A stretch of DNA of 64,000 bases from Lentisphaeria bacterium (GCA_003526375.1 DPDG01000054.1:49859-113858), one strand, 5' to 3'. Shown: positions 1-9,405, counted from the stretch's first letter. Notes: generated by a model from the letters alone, not told the origin. Numbers and translations: made by a program.

Positions 1-346
1 TCTGTCGGATGCAGGAACTCATGCGGGCATTCAATACCCCCTGTTTTCCCTGCATTGCAGACGCTTTGATCTCCGCTTTGAGGAGATACTGCCTGCCGTC
101 GCCCGGCAGACTGAGAAGCTGATAGATCACACCGGAGGAAAGATGAATTTTTCCCTCTTTCAATTCCGCGGCTCCGGCACAATTCCAGTTCTTCGCCCAC
201 TGCGTTCCGACAACCCCTTTTGCATTTTTCGGAGGGGCTCCGGTTTCGGTGAATTTCCCGTTCCGAACCGCCTCACTGCCCTCTGCCGCAAAGACAGCGG
301 ACGCCAGCAGGGAGAGCGCGAACACCATGACTGTTTTTCTTTTCAT
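1..346 (-). CDS. Secreted protein, partial (3' end beyond the window)
   Basis: The frame starts at 346 with a good ribosome site (AAGGA, about 7 nt upstream) and runs off the left edge after 115 codons. Residues 1-20 form a clear Sec signal peptide (basic MKRK, hydrophobic core, cleavage after AVFA). The rest has the pattern RNGKF near residue 33, then IYQLLSLP and SCIRQ, which matches the C-terminal module of the DUF4838 protein immediately upstream (402-3209). It is therefore probably a secreted or surface carbohydrate-associated protein carrying that module at its N-terminus. It is the last visible gene of the LacI-led operon, 55 bp after its neighbour. The catalytic part, if any, lies outside the window. 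Confidence 0.75.
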   Translation of the reverse strand, partial: MKRKTVMVFALSLLASAVFAAEGSEAVRNGKFTETGAPPKNAKGVVGTQWAKNWNCAGAAELKEGKIHLSSGVIYQLLSLPGDGRQYLLKAEIKASAMQGKQGVLNARMSSCIRQ

Positions 347-401
347 TGCAAATTCCTTTCTTCTAAAGTTTTTATCTGGAAAAATCGGGAAAACTCCCGC
401 C

Positions 402-3209
402 TCATTTTGCCGTCATGCTTGCGGAAACGGAGTCGATCTTCGCATCCGGGGCATTGATGTAAAGATACCCGTTCTCATAAGGTGCGAACTCAAACCGGAA
501 CGGATAGGCTGCCGGTTCCTCTTTCAGCGCAGCATCCAGAACCACCCGTCTGTTTTCATGTCCGAATCCCCGTTTGTCATCAGGTTTTCTTATGCAGGAA
601 CTGACCGTGATTTTCATCTGCCCTTTGCCGGACGCCGTCACTTCACCGCGAATCACATAACCGTTTTCCTCGCGTGGAACCGTCATCAGGGAATAAATGA
701 CATTATGCACGAGAACAGAATTTTTTCCGTTCTCCGTAATCATGCGCGCCCCTACGCCGTTCCAGCCGAAAGGAAACTGTCTGCCGTCAAGATTCTTCTG
801 CTGAGACGGGGGAACATCGCGCAGGCGTGTGAATTCCCCGTTGCGGATCGCGCTTCTGCCGATTACCGCGCGCCGGAAACGGGTCTGCTCATGCGGCGGC
901 GTGCCGTCCGGCGAACTGCCTTCCGAGACCTTCGGCGGCTGAAGATTGCGGCAGTTCCGGTAGAAGTGCATCCGCCAGACCTGCCCGTCTTCGATTTTCC
1001 GCCCCATCGGAGCAACGGGGACTTTTATTTCAATCACATAACGGTCTTTCAGAACTTTTGTCCTGACCTCCGCGCCGGACTCATAGGCGACATCCCTGAT
1101 TTTTGCATCGTAAACCGTTCCAAGCGAATTCACGGCAATATGATGGTAATCGCCGTCCGGCGGCATCAGGAATATTTCGACGGAATCATCGGAATAAACT
1201 GCGGAATCCCGCTCCTTCGCCTCGGCTTTCAGCGGGCTCCACGCATGTTCCGTCATTGCTTCGATTGCAAAATACCAGTGCCCGGAATCATACGCGACTT
1301 TGACGCGTGTAGCCTCAACAGGCTGGGAACCGTCCGGAGTCCGGAAACCGGCGACAAGAGGAGCCCTGCGCCATACATCCTCGTTCAATTCCCCGTCGAT
1401 CGTGATTTTGGAATCCGCCCTGACGACGGGAATATCTTTCTGACCGGACATGAGTTTTTTGATTTTTGCGGCTTCCGCGATCCAGAAACGGGTCAGGAAA
1501 TCCCGGTCCATGGCAATCCTTTTTTTCAGGACGCCGTCGTTTCCGGCGAGTTTTTCCGCCTCGGCAAGAAAGTTCAGGAGTCTCTGCTCCGCGCCTTCCA
1601 CGGTCAGGCAGTAGCCGATGCGGCAGGGACCGCCGTAGGAGGCATGTCCGGGGGCGCTTTCCCAGAGTTCGCGCCGGAGGGCATGATACTGTTTCATCGG
1701 CGCCGATGCTTTTCCGTAATAAAGCGTATAGGCTTCATCCATCAACTGTTCGACGTCGAGTTCCGCATTCCAGCTCATTTTCGCAAGCACATAATAGAAC
1801 TGCCAGTTGGAGGACGGCATCGGAAGATCCTTGTTCGTGCAGTCGTCATAAAAGCTTTTCAGCCCCAGTTTTCTGTAAAGTTTAAGATCCCGCGCCAGCG
1901 TGTATTCCATCGGCGCATACGGGGAAGATGCGTAGGCGTAGTAATCGTAAATGCCGAGATTCGGGCAGTGTTTCCGCCACGCCAGCAGTTCACGATAGTA
2001 TTTTCTGTTGCAGGAACCGCTCTGATCGTCCAGAGGATGCACATAGCACCGCTGGTGCGAACAGTAAAGCGCCTTGACTCTCCCGTCATAGCGAACGGAA
2101 GGATCGTCAAGCGGGTCTCGGAAATCGGAATAGATCAGAATGCGCTGTCCGCCCGCGCCGGGATTCCGCTTCAGGATTTCCGAAGTCATTTTCGCCGCAA
2201 AGCGGTGGGCGGCGGTATTCAGCTTGTAAACGCCGTTGTAAGTGCCGAGTTTCCTGCATTCGGCGCACTCGCACCAGCCGTCCGTGGAATCATGAAAGCC
2301 GACGCCGAACAGGGTGTTGTATTCCGCAAGCGACACCCCGAAGTCAATCACCATTTTCTGCACGTCGGGATTGCCGAGACAGCGCTGGGAACGAGCCTTG
2401 CAGACACGTTTTCCTCCCTGAAGCGGGAAGTATTCGGGGTGCTCCGCAAAGAGTTTCTGCGGCACCGCCTGTTCAAACGTGACATGCCCGCCTCCCGTCG
2501 GCTTCTCATCGCCGCACAGAGCCAGATCCAACGCTTCGCGTGACATCCCGGCAGGCTGCGGAGAAGCATACTGCATCTTGTTTCTGCGGTTCCAGCGGTT
2601 ATGGTCATCCACACTCCACGGAGTCAGCGAACCGCGCCACGCGCCGATCATGCGCCGTTCGATGGCGGGCGACTCAAAATCATCAATCGCAGGAACGCTC
2701 AAAGTTCCGGCGGCGGGGCAATATTCCCCCTCGGGACCGGCATGAAACCAGCGGACGCCAAGATATTTTTCGATAAAGGTATATGCCCCGTACAAAACAC
2801 CAATGGGCGACCTGCCCGCAATCAGGATTCTGCTGCCGTCCGTCCTGATATAAAATGCCTGCGGACTTTCCGCCTTTGACAGTTTCTCCTTCACGGCTTC
2901 CGGCAGAAGATATTTTCCGTTTTCAAGCGTCGCAAGAGTGATTTCGGTAAAATCGGGGTCCTTTCCGAGAACCCGCTGAAACGCCGGAGCCTGAACCTGC
3001 CACGGCACATGAGCCCCGGAAATTTTCCGGATGTAATGATTCAGCTCTTTCGCCGCCTGAAACTCCTGTGCGCTCGGATCATAACTCATCTGAATCCGCG
3101 TCGATCCGGGATTCCCGTCTTTTACAAGGATAAGATTCTCTCCCGCCCCCAGACTGGACAAAGCGGTCAGCAGCAGAGAGAGACATACCGCGGCAATTCC
3201 TTTCTTCAT
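402..3209 (-). CDS. Secreted DUF4838-type protein with C-terminal CBM9-like domain
   Basis: 935 aa with a signal peptide (about residues 1-21). The N-terminal 130 residues resemble the accessory domain found before alpha-glucuronidase and hexosaminidase barrels (AAKELNHYIRKISG; then GVLYGAYTFIEKYLGVRWFHAGPEGEY). The middle is a DUF4838-like TIM barrel containing a WCECAEC cysteine cluster and a DYYAYASSPYAPMEY stretch. From about residue 600 there is a CBM9-like domain (ITIDGELNEDVW; later DDSVEIFLMPPDGDYHHI). A final module of about 130 residues resembles the N-terminus of the next gene. Family knowledge points to extracellular glycan processing; substrate and activity are unknown. The start has GGAAAGG about 6 nt upstream and lies 21 bp after the gene at 3231-5324. 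Confidence 0.8.
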   Translation of the reverse strand: MKKGIAAVCLSLLLTALSSLGAGENLILVKDGNPGSTRIQMSYDPSAQEFQAAKELNHYIRKISGAHVPWQVQAPAFQRVLGKDPDFTEITLATLENGKYLLPEAVKEKLSKAESPQAFYIRTDGSRILIAGRSPIGVLYGAYTFIEKYLGVRWFHAGPEGEYCPAAGTLSVPAIDDFESPAIERRMIGAWRGSLTPWSVDDHNRWNRRNKMQYASPQPAGMSREALDLALCGDEKPTGGGHVTFEQAVPQKLFAEHPEYFPLQGGKRVCKARSQRCLGNPDVQKMVIDFGVSLAEYNTLFGVGFHDSTDGWCECAECRKLGTYNGVYKLNTAAHRFAAKMTSEILKRNPGAGGQRILIYSDFRDPLDDPSVRYDGRVKALYCSHQRCYVHPLDDQSGSCNRKYYRELLAWRKHCPNLGIYDYYAYASSPYAPMEYTLARDLKLYRKLGLKSFYDDCTNKDLPMPSSNWQFYYVLAKMSWNAELDVEQLMDEAYTLYYGKASAPMKQYHALRRELWESAPGHASYGGPCRIGYCLTVEGAEQRLLNFLAEAEKLAGNDGVLKKRIAMDRDFLTRFWIAEAAKIKKLMSGQKDIPVVRADSKITIDGELNEDVWRRAPLVAGFRTPDGSQPVEATRVKVAYDSGHWYFAIEAMTEHAWSPLKAEAKERDSAVYSDDSVEIFLMPPDGDYHHIAVNSLGTVYDAKIRDVAYESGAEVRTKVLKDRYVIEIKVPVAPMGRKIEDGQVWRMHFYRNCRNLQPPKVSEGSSPDGTPPHEQTRFRRAVIGRSAIRNGEFTRLRDVPPSQQKNLDGRQFPFGWNGVGARMITENGKNSVLVHNVIYSLMTVPREENGYVIRGEVTASGKGQMKITVSSCIRKPDDKRGFGHENRRVVLDAALKEEPAAYPFRFEFAPYENGYLYINAPDAKIDSVSASMTAK

Positions 3210-3230
3210 AAGATACCCTTTCCAAATTTT

Positions 3231-5324
3231 CTACTTGATTGACGGACAAAGCGCAATCGTCCTGCGGTATGCCGGCAATGTTTTGTTTAAAAGATTGTCG
3301 AGCTGGCGGAGCTTCCATTCCAGATGCTCCCGGTCCGCCATGTAATCCATGCTGGGCTCCCAGCCGAGACGCGAATCGGCATCGACCAGCGGAAGCGTCT
3401 CCCGGACATTTTCCGCCTCCTCGCGGATCAGCATCTCCATCTCGTCAAGAAGCGCATTCGCCCTGCCGAAATCAGATTCCAGCTCCAGACGCTTGTTCAG
3501 GAGCCACCACTTCTTGATTCCCGTCATCGTCCGCAGGGTATGCCAGAAAAACCTGCCGACTCCCGCCTGAAGTTCCGCCCCGCGCCGCTTCTTCTCCGGC
3601 ACGGCGGCAAGCGCCTCCTCGATGAGCCTCACCCCCTGCCCCCAGACATCCACGGCGGAGGACATGATTCTGACATCCTCGTGAATCCGGCGCCCGCAGT
3701 TCGTATGCCCGTAAACATGTTCCGGCTGATAAAACGCATGGAGCCATCTTGCACCCACGGAGGACTGCGGAGTCGTCGGAAAACTCATCTTCTGCTCCGT
3801 GTGCGGATAAAGCACCGGATGAAAGATGAACGGATACGCGGGACCGATCCGGAGCGGGCCCGCCTGATCGTCGAATCCGGGCGTATAGGAACGGATCGCC
3901 TCGCTCCACTTCTCCCATGCGGCGACGGCTTTCTCCGCGGCGTCCGCTCCGAAATCACGCACGGCAATCCGGCGCAGCAGCTCATTCATATCCGGCGCGG
4001 GCTCCCAGAAACTCCATTTCGCGCACTCGCAGACCACCGAAGGAAACCATCCGTAGTGATGGGAATCCATGATCCCCGAAAGATTCCATTTTTTCCGCGC
4101 CTCGTGCATTCCCTCATAACGCCTGAACCACTGCTGGGGAACCGGGATATAGGGAACCACGCCGCAGTCCCAGGTCATGCCGCCGGTATTGGTCATGGAA
4201 TAGAGATGCAGTCCCCGTTCGTGCGCCGCCTCCGCCTCGCTGGCAAAGTAGGCGCCGGGACCGGCAAACGTGATGGAGTAATCCGGCGAAATCATCGTAT
4301 GGTTCGGGTAACGGCGCTTTTCAAACATCTCGAACGTGACCTCAAGCGAAATCCCGGCAGGCAGGCTGCGGATCAGGTCGAGACGCGCCTTTTCCTCCCT
4401 GTTGCCCCAGTTGTAAGTCCAGAACACGATGTCGACATCGGGGGCGTAGCGGTGCACCGCCTTTCTGACCGCCTCAAGCCACTGCGGATAGTCGCTGCAC
4501 GGGAAGAAACCGGGCATGGGGCGCGGGTCCGCAATCCCCTCGTTCTGCGTGTTGGAATAGTCCACGCGCTTTCCGGTGGTCCGGACGTCCTTGCTCGGGA
4601 AGATGCAGGATTCACCGACAAGAATCAGTCCCTTCGCGCCGGGGCACTCTCGGAAAACCCAACCGTAATTCCGGTCGAAGAATTCGTCCGCGTCCGGTTC
4701 GTCAGGGTGCTTGTAGCTGTCGAGATAGCTGTAGAAATAGACATTGAGCCCGTAATTTCCGGCACGCCGGATCAGGTCGTTGAAATCCAGGATGCCGTGC
4801 GTCGTCAAATCCACGCCCCGGACAAAGAGCAGGATGGTATCAAAACCAGCGTGCGCAATGGCGTCCAGATGACGGTCGGGAAACTGGTCGAGCCCCCACC
4901 CGGAATGAACCATGCGCGGAGAAAACAGCGGTTCCCGTCTCCCGTTCCCCCGCTTCAGATACGGCGCCTCGCGGAGATTCATCAAGTCCTCAAGCCAGTG
5001 CACGCCGCGCCGCACATTGCCGCGGATCACAATCCGTTCCGCTTCCACATTCCAGAAGAAACCTTTTTCCTCCAAAGGCTCCAGGACAACCGTTTTCCTG
5101 CCGCTTTCTCTGCGGACCGGCAGGGAAAGCCCCATGCTGACCTGAAGATAGTTCTGCAAATCAAGCGCCGCCGCACCGGGAGTCAAAGTTTCCGGAGAGA
5201 CGATCACCCACTCCTCGTCAATCGCGGTTTCATCGTCTTTGCGGCACTCCGCCGCAGAACGCACGTCGGGACGATGAACCTCGTCGATGCGTTTTCTGAA
5301 TTCATACTTTGTTTCTTTATTCAT
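3231..5324 (-). CDS. Glycoside-hydrolase-like TIM-barrel protein, cytoplasmic
   Basis: 697 aa, no signal peptide. Residues 40-125 resemble the GH20b/alpha-glucuronidase-type N-terminal domain (VIRGNVRRGVHWLEDLMNLR). This is followed by a barrel beginning SPRMVHSGWGLDQFPDRHLDAIAHAGFDTILLF, with later elements such as LILVGESCIFP and VDIVFWTYNWG. The C-terminal 150 residues look helical. I cannot assign a numbered GH family or catalytic residues with confidence. Its position between a prepilin-like gene (21 bp upstream) and a secreted DUF4838 gene (21 bp downstream) suggests it processes imported oligosaccharide in the cytoplasm. That role is inference. Confidence 0.7.
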   Translation of the reverse strand: MNKETKYEFRKRIDEVHRPDVRSAAECRKDDETAIDEEWVIVSPETLTPGAAALDLQNYLQVSMGLSLPVRRESGRKTVVLEPLEEKGFFWNVEAERIVIRGNVRRGVHWLEDLMNLREAPYLKRGNGRREPLFSPRMVHSGWGLDQFPDRHLDAIAHAGFDTILLFVRGVDLTTHGILDFNDLIRRAGNYGLNVYFYSYLDSYKHPDEPDADEFFDRNYGWVFRECPGAKGLILVGESCIFPSKDVRTTGKRVDYSNTQNEGIADPRPMPGFFPCSDYPQWLEAVRKAVHRYAPDVDIVFWTYNWGNREEKARLDLIRSLPAGISLEVTFEMFEKRRYPNHTMISPDYSITFAGPGAYFASEAEAAHERGLHLYSMTNTGGMTWDCGVVPYIPVPQQWFRRYEGMHEARKKWNLSGIMDSHHYGWFPSVVCECAKWSFWEPAPDMNELLRRIAVRDFGADAAEKAVAAWEKWSEAIRSYTPGFDDQAGPLRIGPAYPFIFHPVLYPHTEQKMSFPTTPQSSVGARWLHAFYQPEHVYGHTNCGRRIHEDVRIMSSAVDVWGQGVRLIEEALAAVPEKKRRGAELQAGVGRFFWHTLRTMTGIKKWWLLNKRLELESDFGRANALLDEMEMLIREEAENVRETLPLVDADSRLGWEPSMDYMADREHLEWKLRQLDNLLNKTLPAYRRTIALCPSIK

Positions 5325-5345
5325 CAGTATTCTCCAATTTTTTTC

Positions 5346-6056
5346 TTACGGATACCCGACCGGCAGAGGGCTTGCGCTGGCAGGATAACGGTTCCAGATA
5401 CGCGTATAACCATTGGTGGGATGATAGGGAATATCGCTTTTCCTCAGCGGACGGACAGACATATCAACAAAGCCGATCACGCAGTTGCCGTTGTGCCAGA
5501 ACCGCCATGTATTATCCTGATAGTCGCGCCCATCCGTAACCCATCCCATGCGCCCGGGCAACTTGACAGTCGACGGTTTGAAATATCCTTCTTCCACAGA
5601 CGCCCAGGCATAACTATTACGTTCTTCATGCGTATCAGAAACAATACCGTTGATTGTATAGTTCACATAATTAGTCTGCGCCGCCGCTGCCGGCTGATTG
5701 GCTTTTGTCCATCTGTCTGCCGAATTACACCTAAGAAATTTATAGAGACTTTTTGAGGGCAGTCCAATGCCTGTGGCAAAGTCGGGGTCATCCGTGCAGA
5801 AGAAACGCGTGTAGTTAATTCTATTGCCGGAACTCTTGGACTCATAATACGGATAACAGTTTCCTATTCCCCAGTCCTTGTAGGTGTCGGCATAAAGCAT
5901 ATGCATATTCAGCAACTGCTTCTGATTGCCGGTGCATTTGATCGTATATGCCGCTTCCCGCGCCTTGCCCAATGCCGGAAGCAGCATCGCCGCCAGAATG
6001 GCGATGATCGCTATTACGATGAGGAGCTCGATCAGCGTGAACATCTTTGTTTTCAC
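5346..6056 (-). CDS. Prepilin-like protein (FTLIEL leader, variant H-x9-DG)
   Basis: A type IV pilin-like N-terminus (KTKM, then FTLIELLIVIAIIAILAAMLLPALGKAREA) marks an inner-membrane pseudopilin-type protein. The C-terminal half carries the H-x9 motif typical of the abundant Lentisphaerota/Planctomycetes family, here ending DM instead of DG (H-NGNCVIGFV-DM). I place the start at the GTG at 6056, which gives a short basic leader (VKTKM). An ATG at 6044 has AGGGTG 9 nt upstream but would leave a one-residue leader. The frame stays open to an ATG at 6416, but that extension is repeat-derived (see findings). It is 21 bp ahead of the TIM-barrel gene in the same operon. Confidence 0.75.
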   Translation of the reverse strand: MKTKMFTLIELLIVIAIIAILAAMLLPALGKAREAAYTIKCTGNQKQLLNMHMLYADTYKDWGIGNCYPYYESKSSGNRINYTRFFCTDDPDFATGIGLPSKSLYKFLRCNSADRWTKANQPAAAAQTNYVNYTINGIVSDTHEERNSYAWASVEEGYFKPSTVKLPGRMGWVTDGRDYQDNTWRFWHNGNCVIGFVDMSVRPLRKSDIPYHPTNGYTRIWNRYPASASPLPVGYP

Positions 6057-6456
6057 CCTGGAAGGAAGAACAGAAAAACAGGAAAACATCTGAACAATGG
6101 AACATTTGAATGAAAAAGCAAGATTGCGGATTGATTCCGTCCTCTTTGGGAAGACCGCTTCGCGCTGCGATGTACGGCTGATTCCAGCATTGGAGGCAAA
6201 ATCATGGAGGGGGACTCGTTCCACGAGATTCCGAAAACCATTTTCATCATGGCTGGATTCCGGATTCAAATTCACTCTCATTCTTTGTGTTACATCTCTC
6301 AAGTGCTCACGATGTGAATACTCCGCCACATCACAGTTCCGAAATAGAATACGATCAATCCATATCCTACTTTGACTCGGCATCTTCCTTCTTTTCATTA
6401 CCAACACCTCAATCATAATGGCACTCGCTTTCTGTTTTACTATCCCGCCGGAAAGT
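6057..6456 (-). other. Gap with open frame and repeat-like prepilin leader sequence
   Basis: About 400 bp between the GH20-like gene and the prepilin start. The prepilin frame stays open through it up to an ATG at 6416, but the predicted residues resemble no globular protein. The last 90 bp before the leader (CSIVQMFSCFSVLPSRVKTK when translated) resemble the repeat units found in the prepilin gene at 24057-25265. I see no convincing separate promoter or terminator. Confidence 0.5.
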
Positions 6457-8292
6457 TTACTTTGAAATCTTTTTTAACAATAATTCTACTGATGAAATCA
6501 TTTGAAGCGCTTCCTGGTGATTGAATTTCCGAAAAGCTTGGACTTCACCATCACCAAAAAAAGCGGCGTCGCGTCCATCGTTCAGGAGGGCTTCCGGATG
6601 GCTGACCGCTCCCTCTATATTGACAATTCCCAGCGGTTGATAGAATGCTTCGGCAGTTTCCAGTTCCGCATACATGATCCGCGAACCGACGTACTGATTG
6701 GTAAAATCAATGCGAAGCGCTTCCGGAACCCCCTGCGGCTCAAACGGATACGACATCATGTGTTCTCCCCAAAAACGGTTTCCAGTGCATCCAGCCTCAA
6801 TTCGGTTCCACTTCGACGAGCCGGCATATCGGACAAAGAATTGAAACGGACGGACTCTTTCCGGGTAACGAACCCGCAATACTGCATTGGAGACTGGACC
6901 ATGAACCGGAACTTCAGCGAGCATTTTTTCGAGATAGTCAAAAATCCGATCATCCTTCCGGCTCATCCGGTCAGGACGCAACCGTTTTTCAATCTCTTTG
7001 CGTCGACGGTTGATATCCGCTGCCTGTTCTTTGATCTCTGCCAATGGACCGGAAATGTCACATTCAACTCCCGGACAGCAAAGGCGCGGAAGTAATTGAC
7101 GCAGTGCAAAGTAAATACTTTCCGCATCCAGATAGATCATCATTTCTTCCAGAACGTCATTTCCGGAATTTTTGTATTGCATGAACAAGTCCCGTGCAAC
7201 TCGGACAATCAGAAAACGATCATATTCCGCGGGATTCAGCAAATTGCCGAAGTAATTGCGCATATCTCCCGGAACCACAATGAAATGTTCTTTAAGAAAA
7301 AACGCCGCCATCGCCAACTCCGCTTCCGAACGCAGCGGTGTCGTTTCACGCAAAATCGCTTCCATGGAACTATCCGGATTTCCTGACCACAGTCGCCCGG
7401 CATAGGCGACGGCGACCTTTTCGTGGGCACCGGGTGCTTCCCAAACAGTCAGCAGAGCACCGAACGGATGATGCGATAAAGCATACTCCGTAAAAGTCTG
7501 AATGTTGCGCATGCTGAAAGCGGCAGGGGCGAAAATATACCGGAATCCGAGTCCATCATATCGTTTGAAAAGATCTGAACGGGGTGCACCGGCGTGTCCG
7601 TAAGGACGATCAAGCAGAGTCTCATAATGCCACGAACAGAAAACAATGTCACGCGGAATCTGTTCCAGCACATCCGGATAAATGTCGAAAAGGTCATCCC
7701 ACATCAGCATGGTTTTGCCGAGCTTTCCTGCAACAATATTGTAAACGGCTTTCAGATGAGAGAGAAAAATACCGCTCTGCCCTTCTTCGGGGAGCCGGAC
7801 ACGACACTTTTCGCAATAGCCGATATCCCATGCTTCATCGAAGCCAACATGAAAATAGCGGGATGGAAAAAGTTCTGCAACTTCCGTCAGATATCGTTCG
7901 ATAAAATTCAGAGTTTCCGGTTGCGTCGGGCAGAACACATGATTGTAAGTGCCAAATCTGCCTCGAATACCACCTCTGAGTTCTGCGCAGGACTCATTTT
8001 CCGGTTGTTCCAGAAAAAGGTCGGCATGTCCGAAAACGGAAACGACTGGAATGGTTTCAATCCCGTATTTTTGTGCATATCCGACAATATCCCGGATTTC
8101 GTCCGGCGAATAGGACTCATTTTCCGGGAGAGAATGAAAACTTTCCGTGCGGATTCGACCTTCCAGGTAAAGCACCAAATAGTTGTAACCGCATTGATGG
8201 AAAAAATCAATAGAACTTTTGATAAATGCCACGGTCTCCGGTTGCCGCGCCAAATCCATCTGGACGGCACGGATTTTTAATTGCTCCATCAT
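6457..8292 (-). CDS. GH20-like beta-N-acetylhexosaminidase family protein
   Basis: 611 aa, no signal peptide. The barrel begins near residue 6 (IRAVQMDLARQPE). It carries the GH20 signature H-x-G-x-D-E in RYFHVGFDEAW, with Asp152 and Glu153 as the expected substrate-assisted catalytic pair. MLMWDDLFDIYPDVL and DIVFCSWHYE follow as later barrel strands. The usual N-terminal GH20b domain is missing, so the protein starts directly with the barrel. A C-terminal region of about 200 residues may be a beta-sandwich. The start ATG lies 2 nt after the lacI-type stop, so the two genes are probably translationally coupled. Likely role: releasing N-acetylhexosamine units in the cytoplasm. Specificity is unknown. 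Confidence 0.8.
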   Translation of the reverse strand: MMEQLKIRAVQMDLARQPETVAFIKSSIDFFHQCGYNYLVLYLEGRIRTESFHSLPENESYSPDEIRDIVGYAQKYGIETIPVVSVFGHADLFLEQPENESCAELRGGIRGRFGTYNHVFCPTQPETLNFIERYLTEVAELFPSRYFHVGFDEAWDIGYCEKCRVRLPEEGQSGIFLSHLKAVYNIVAGKLGKTMLMWDDLFDIYPDVLEQIPRDIVFCSWHYETLLDRPYGHAGAPRSDLFKRYDGLGFRYIFAPAAFSMRNIQTFTEYALSHHPFGALLTVWEAPGAHEKVAVAYAGRLWSGNPDSSMEAILRETTPLRSEAELAMAAFFLKEHFIVVPGDMRNYFGNLLNPAEYDRFLIVRVARDLFMQYKNSGNDVLEEMMIYLDAESIYFALRQLLPRLCCPGVECDISGPLAEIKEQAADINRRRKEIEKRLRPDRMSRKDDRIFDYLEKMLAEVPVHGPVSNAVLRVRYPERVRPFQFFVRYAGSSKWNRIEAGCTGNRFWGEHMMSYPFEPQGVPEALRIDFTNQYVGSRIMYAELETAEAFYQPLGIVNIEGAVSHPEALLNDGRDAAFFGDGEVQAFRKFNHQEALQMISSVELLLKKISK

Positions 8293-8294
8293 AT

Positions 8295-9326
8295 TTACTT
8301 TACTCCCATTGTTTCATGGTTGCAGGACGCCGCCGAATCCCGATGAACCAGGAGGGGAGGAATCAGATAACGCCCGTCCTCCCGTCGCGGAATCTCCAGC
8401 GGCTTGTTCAGAATGATCTTCACGGCAAGTTCCCCCCGGTCATAGGAGGACTCCTCCACGCTCGAAACGGGAACAAATGCCGACTTGCAGCACTCACTGT
8501 TTCCAAACCCGAAAACAGACAGCTCCTCCGGCACCTTGAAACCGTTCAGGATCGCCAGACGTTCCACCTCAATCGCGATGGAATCCGAAATGGCGAAGAG
8601 AGCGGTCGGACGCTCCGTCTCCGGCAGGCGCATCATCTGTGCAAAAGCCTGTTCAGGGCAGTCCGAGCAGTCGATCAGGCGCGGATCGATCTCTATCCCG
8701 GCGTCCCTGAGCCCCTGCAGATAACCGTCGTGGCGTTCGCGGATATACAGATAGCGGTGCGGCACACAGAGCAGCCCGATGCGCCGGTGCCCGATCGAAA
8801 CCAGATAATTCACGATTTCACGGGCAGATGCAAAGTTATCCGTATTGACGGAAGGGAAACCGTCGTAAGCGTCTTCAAACACATAGACCAGATTCAACTG
8901 GTAACGGCGGCAGAACTCCGCCGCTTTCCGGCGCTCCGCCGGATCGACGCTCAAAGAAATGACATGGGAAATCCTGTTTCCGCTGATCTCCTCGAACGCC
9001 GCTTCCAGATTCGTATCGGGATACACCTTGATATTGTATCCGAACTGTGTGCAGGTGGTCAGGATTCCGGCAAGCATCTGGTTGGTGTAGGAAAGAATGT
9101 CATCCTTGCGGAAACGTCCGATCACGGCAATCGTATTCACGATTCCCGTACGCGTCGACCATGCAAGAAGATTGCGCTGATAACCGAGCTCTCTGGCGGC
9201 TTTCAGGATGCGTTCCCGCGTTTCCGGGCGCAGACGCTTCGCTTCGGGGTGATTCCTCAATGTCAGGGAAACCGCCGCCTTGTCAACCTGTGCCGCTTTT
9301 GCAATATCTTTGATCGTAACCGCCAT
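8295..9326 (-). CDS. LacI family transcriptional regulator
   Basis: 343 aa. Residues 1-50 are a LacI-type helix-turn-helix (MAVTIKDIAKAAQVDKAAVSLTLRNH) with hinge helix (RPETRERILKAARELGYQRN). The remainder is a periplasmic-binding-protein-like effector domain with the usual IGHRRIGLL and PTALFAISDSIAIEVERLA elements. The ATG at 9326 is preferred over an upstream TTG because GAGGGTG sits 5 nt upstream of it. It is the first gene of the operon running to the left edge and probably senses an oligosaccharide released by the GH20-like enzyme. A strong promoter and an AAACGTTT palindrome lie directly upstream, which fits autoregulation. Confidence 0.93.
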   Translation of the reverse strand: MAVTIKDIAKAAQVDKAAVSLTLRNHPEAKRLRPETRERILKAARELGYQRNLLAWSTRTGIVNTIAVIGRFRKDDILSYTNQMLAGILTTCTQFGYNIKVYPDTNLEAAFEEISGNRISHVISLSVDPAERRKAAEFCRRYQLNLVYVFEDAYDGFPSVNTDNFASAREIVNYLVSIGHRRIGLLCVPHRYLYIRERHDGYLQGLRDAGIEIDPRLIDCSDCPEQAFAQMMRLPETERPTALFAISDSIAIEVERLAILNGFKVPEELSVFGFGNSECCKSAFVPVSSVEESSYDRGELAVKIILNKPLEIPRREDGRYLIPPLLVHRDSAASCNHETMGVK

Positions 9327-9353
9327 TCTTTCACCCTCAGTCAATATTCAGTC

Positions 9354-9361
9354 AAACGTTT
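9354..9361. promoter_or_regulatory. Candidate LacI-type operator AAACGTTT
   Basis: A CG-centred 8-bp perfect palindrome lies 17 bp beyond the -10 box of the lacI-type promoter, in the expected 5' untranslated region. CG-centred palindromes are typical of LacI/GalR-family sites. Assignment to the adjacent regulator is inference. Confidence 0.4.
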
Positions 9362-9377
9362 TCGCAGTTCAGTATTA

Positions 9378-9405
9378 ATTATAAACAAATTCTTGATTTT
9401 GTCAA
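9378..9405 (-). promoter_or_regulatory. Sigma70-type promoter of the LacI/GH20 operon
   Basis: TTGACA at 9400-9405 and TATAAT at 9378-9383, read on the minus strand: consensus at both boxes, with a 16-bp spacer. Confidence 0.75.

Noticed and set aside
249..2543. Long plus-strand open frame (764 codons) opposite the DUF4838 gene
   Set aside because: The minus strand encodes a signal peptide, DUF4838 and CBM9 motifs; the plus frame is Arg/Pro-rich with no recognisable domain, a typical antisense shadow.
3324..5756. 810-codon plus-strand open frame spanning two minus-strand genes
   Set aside because: It crosses the boundary of a TIM-barrel gene and a prepilin gene and has no family motif.
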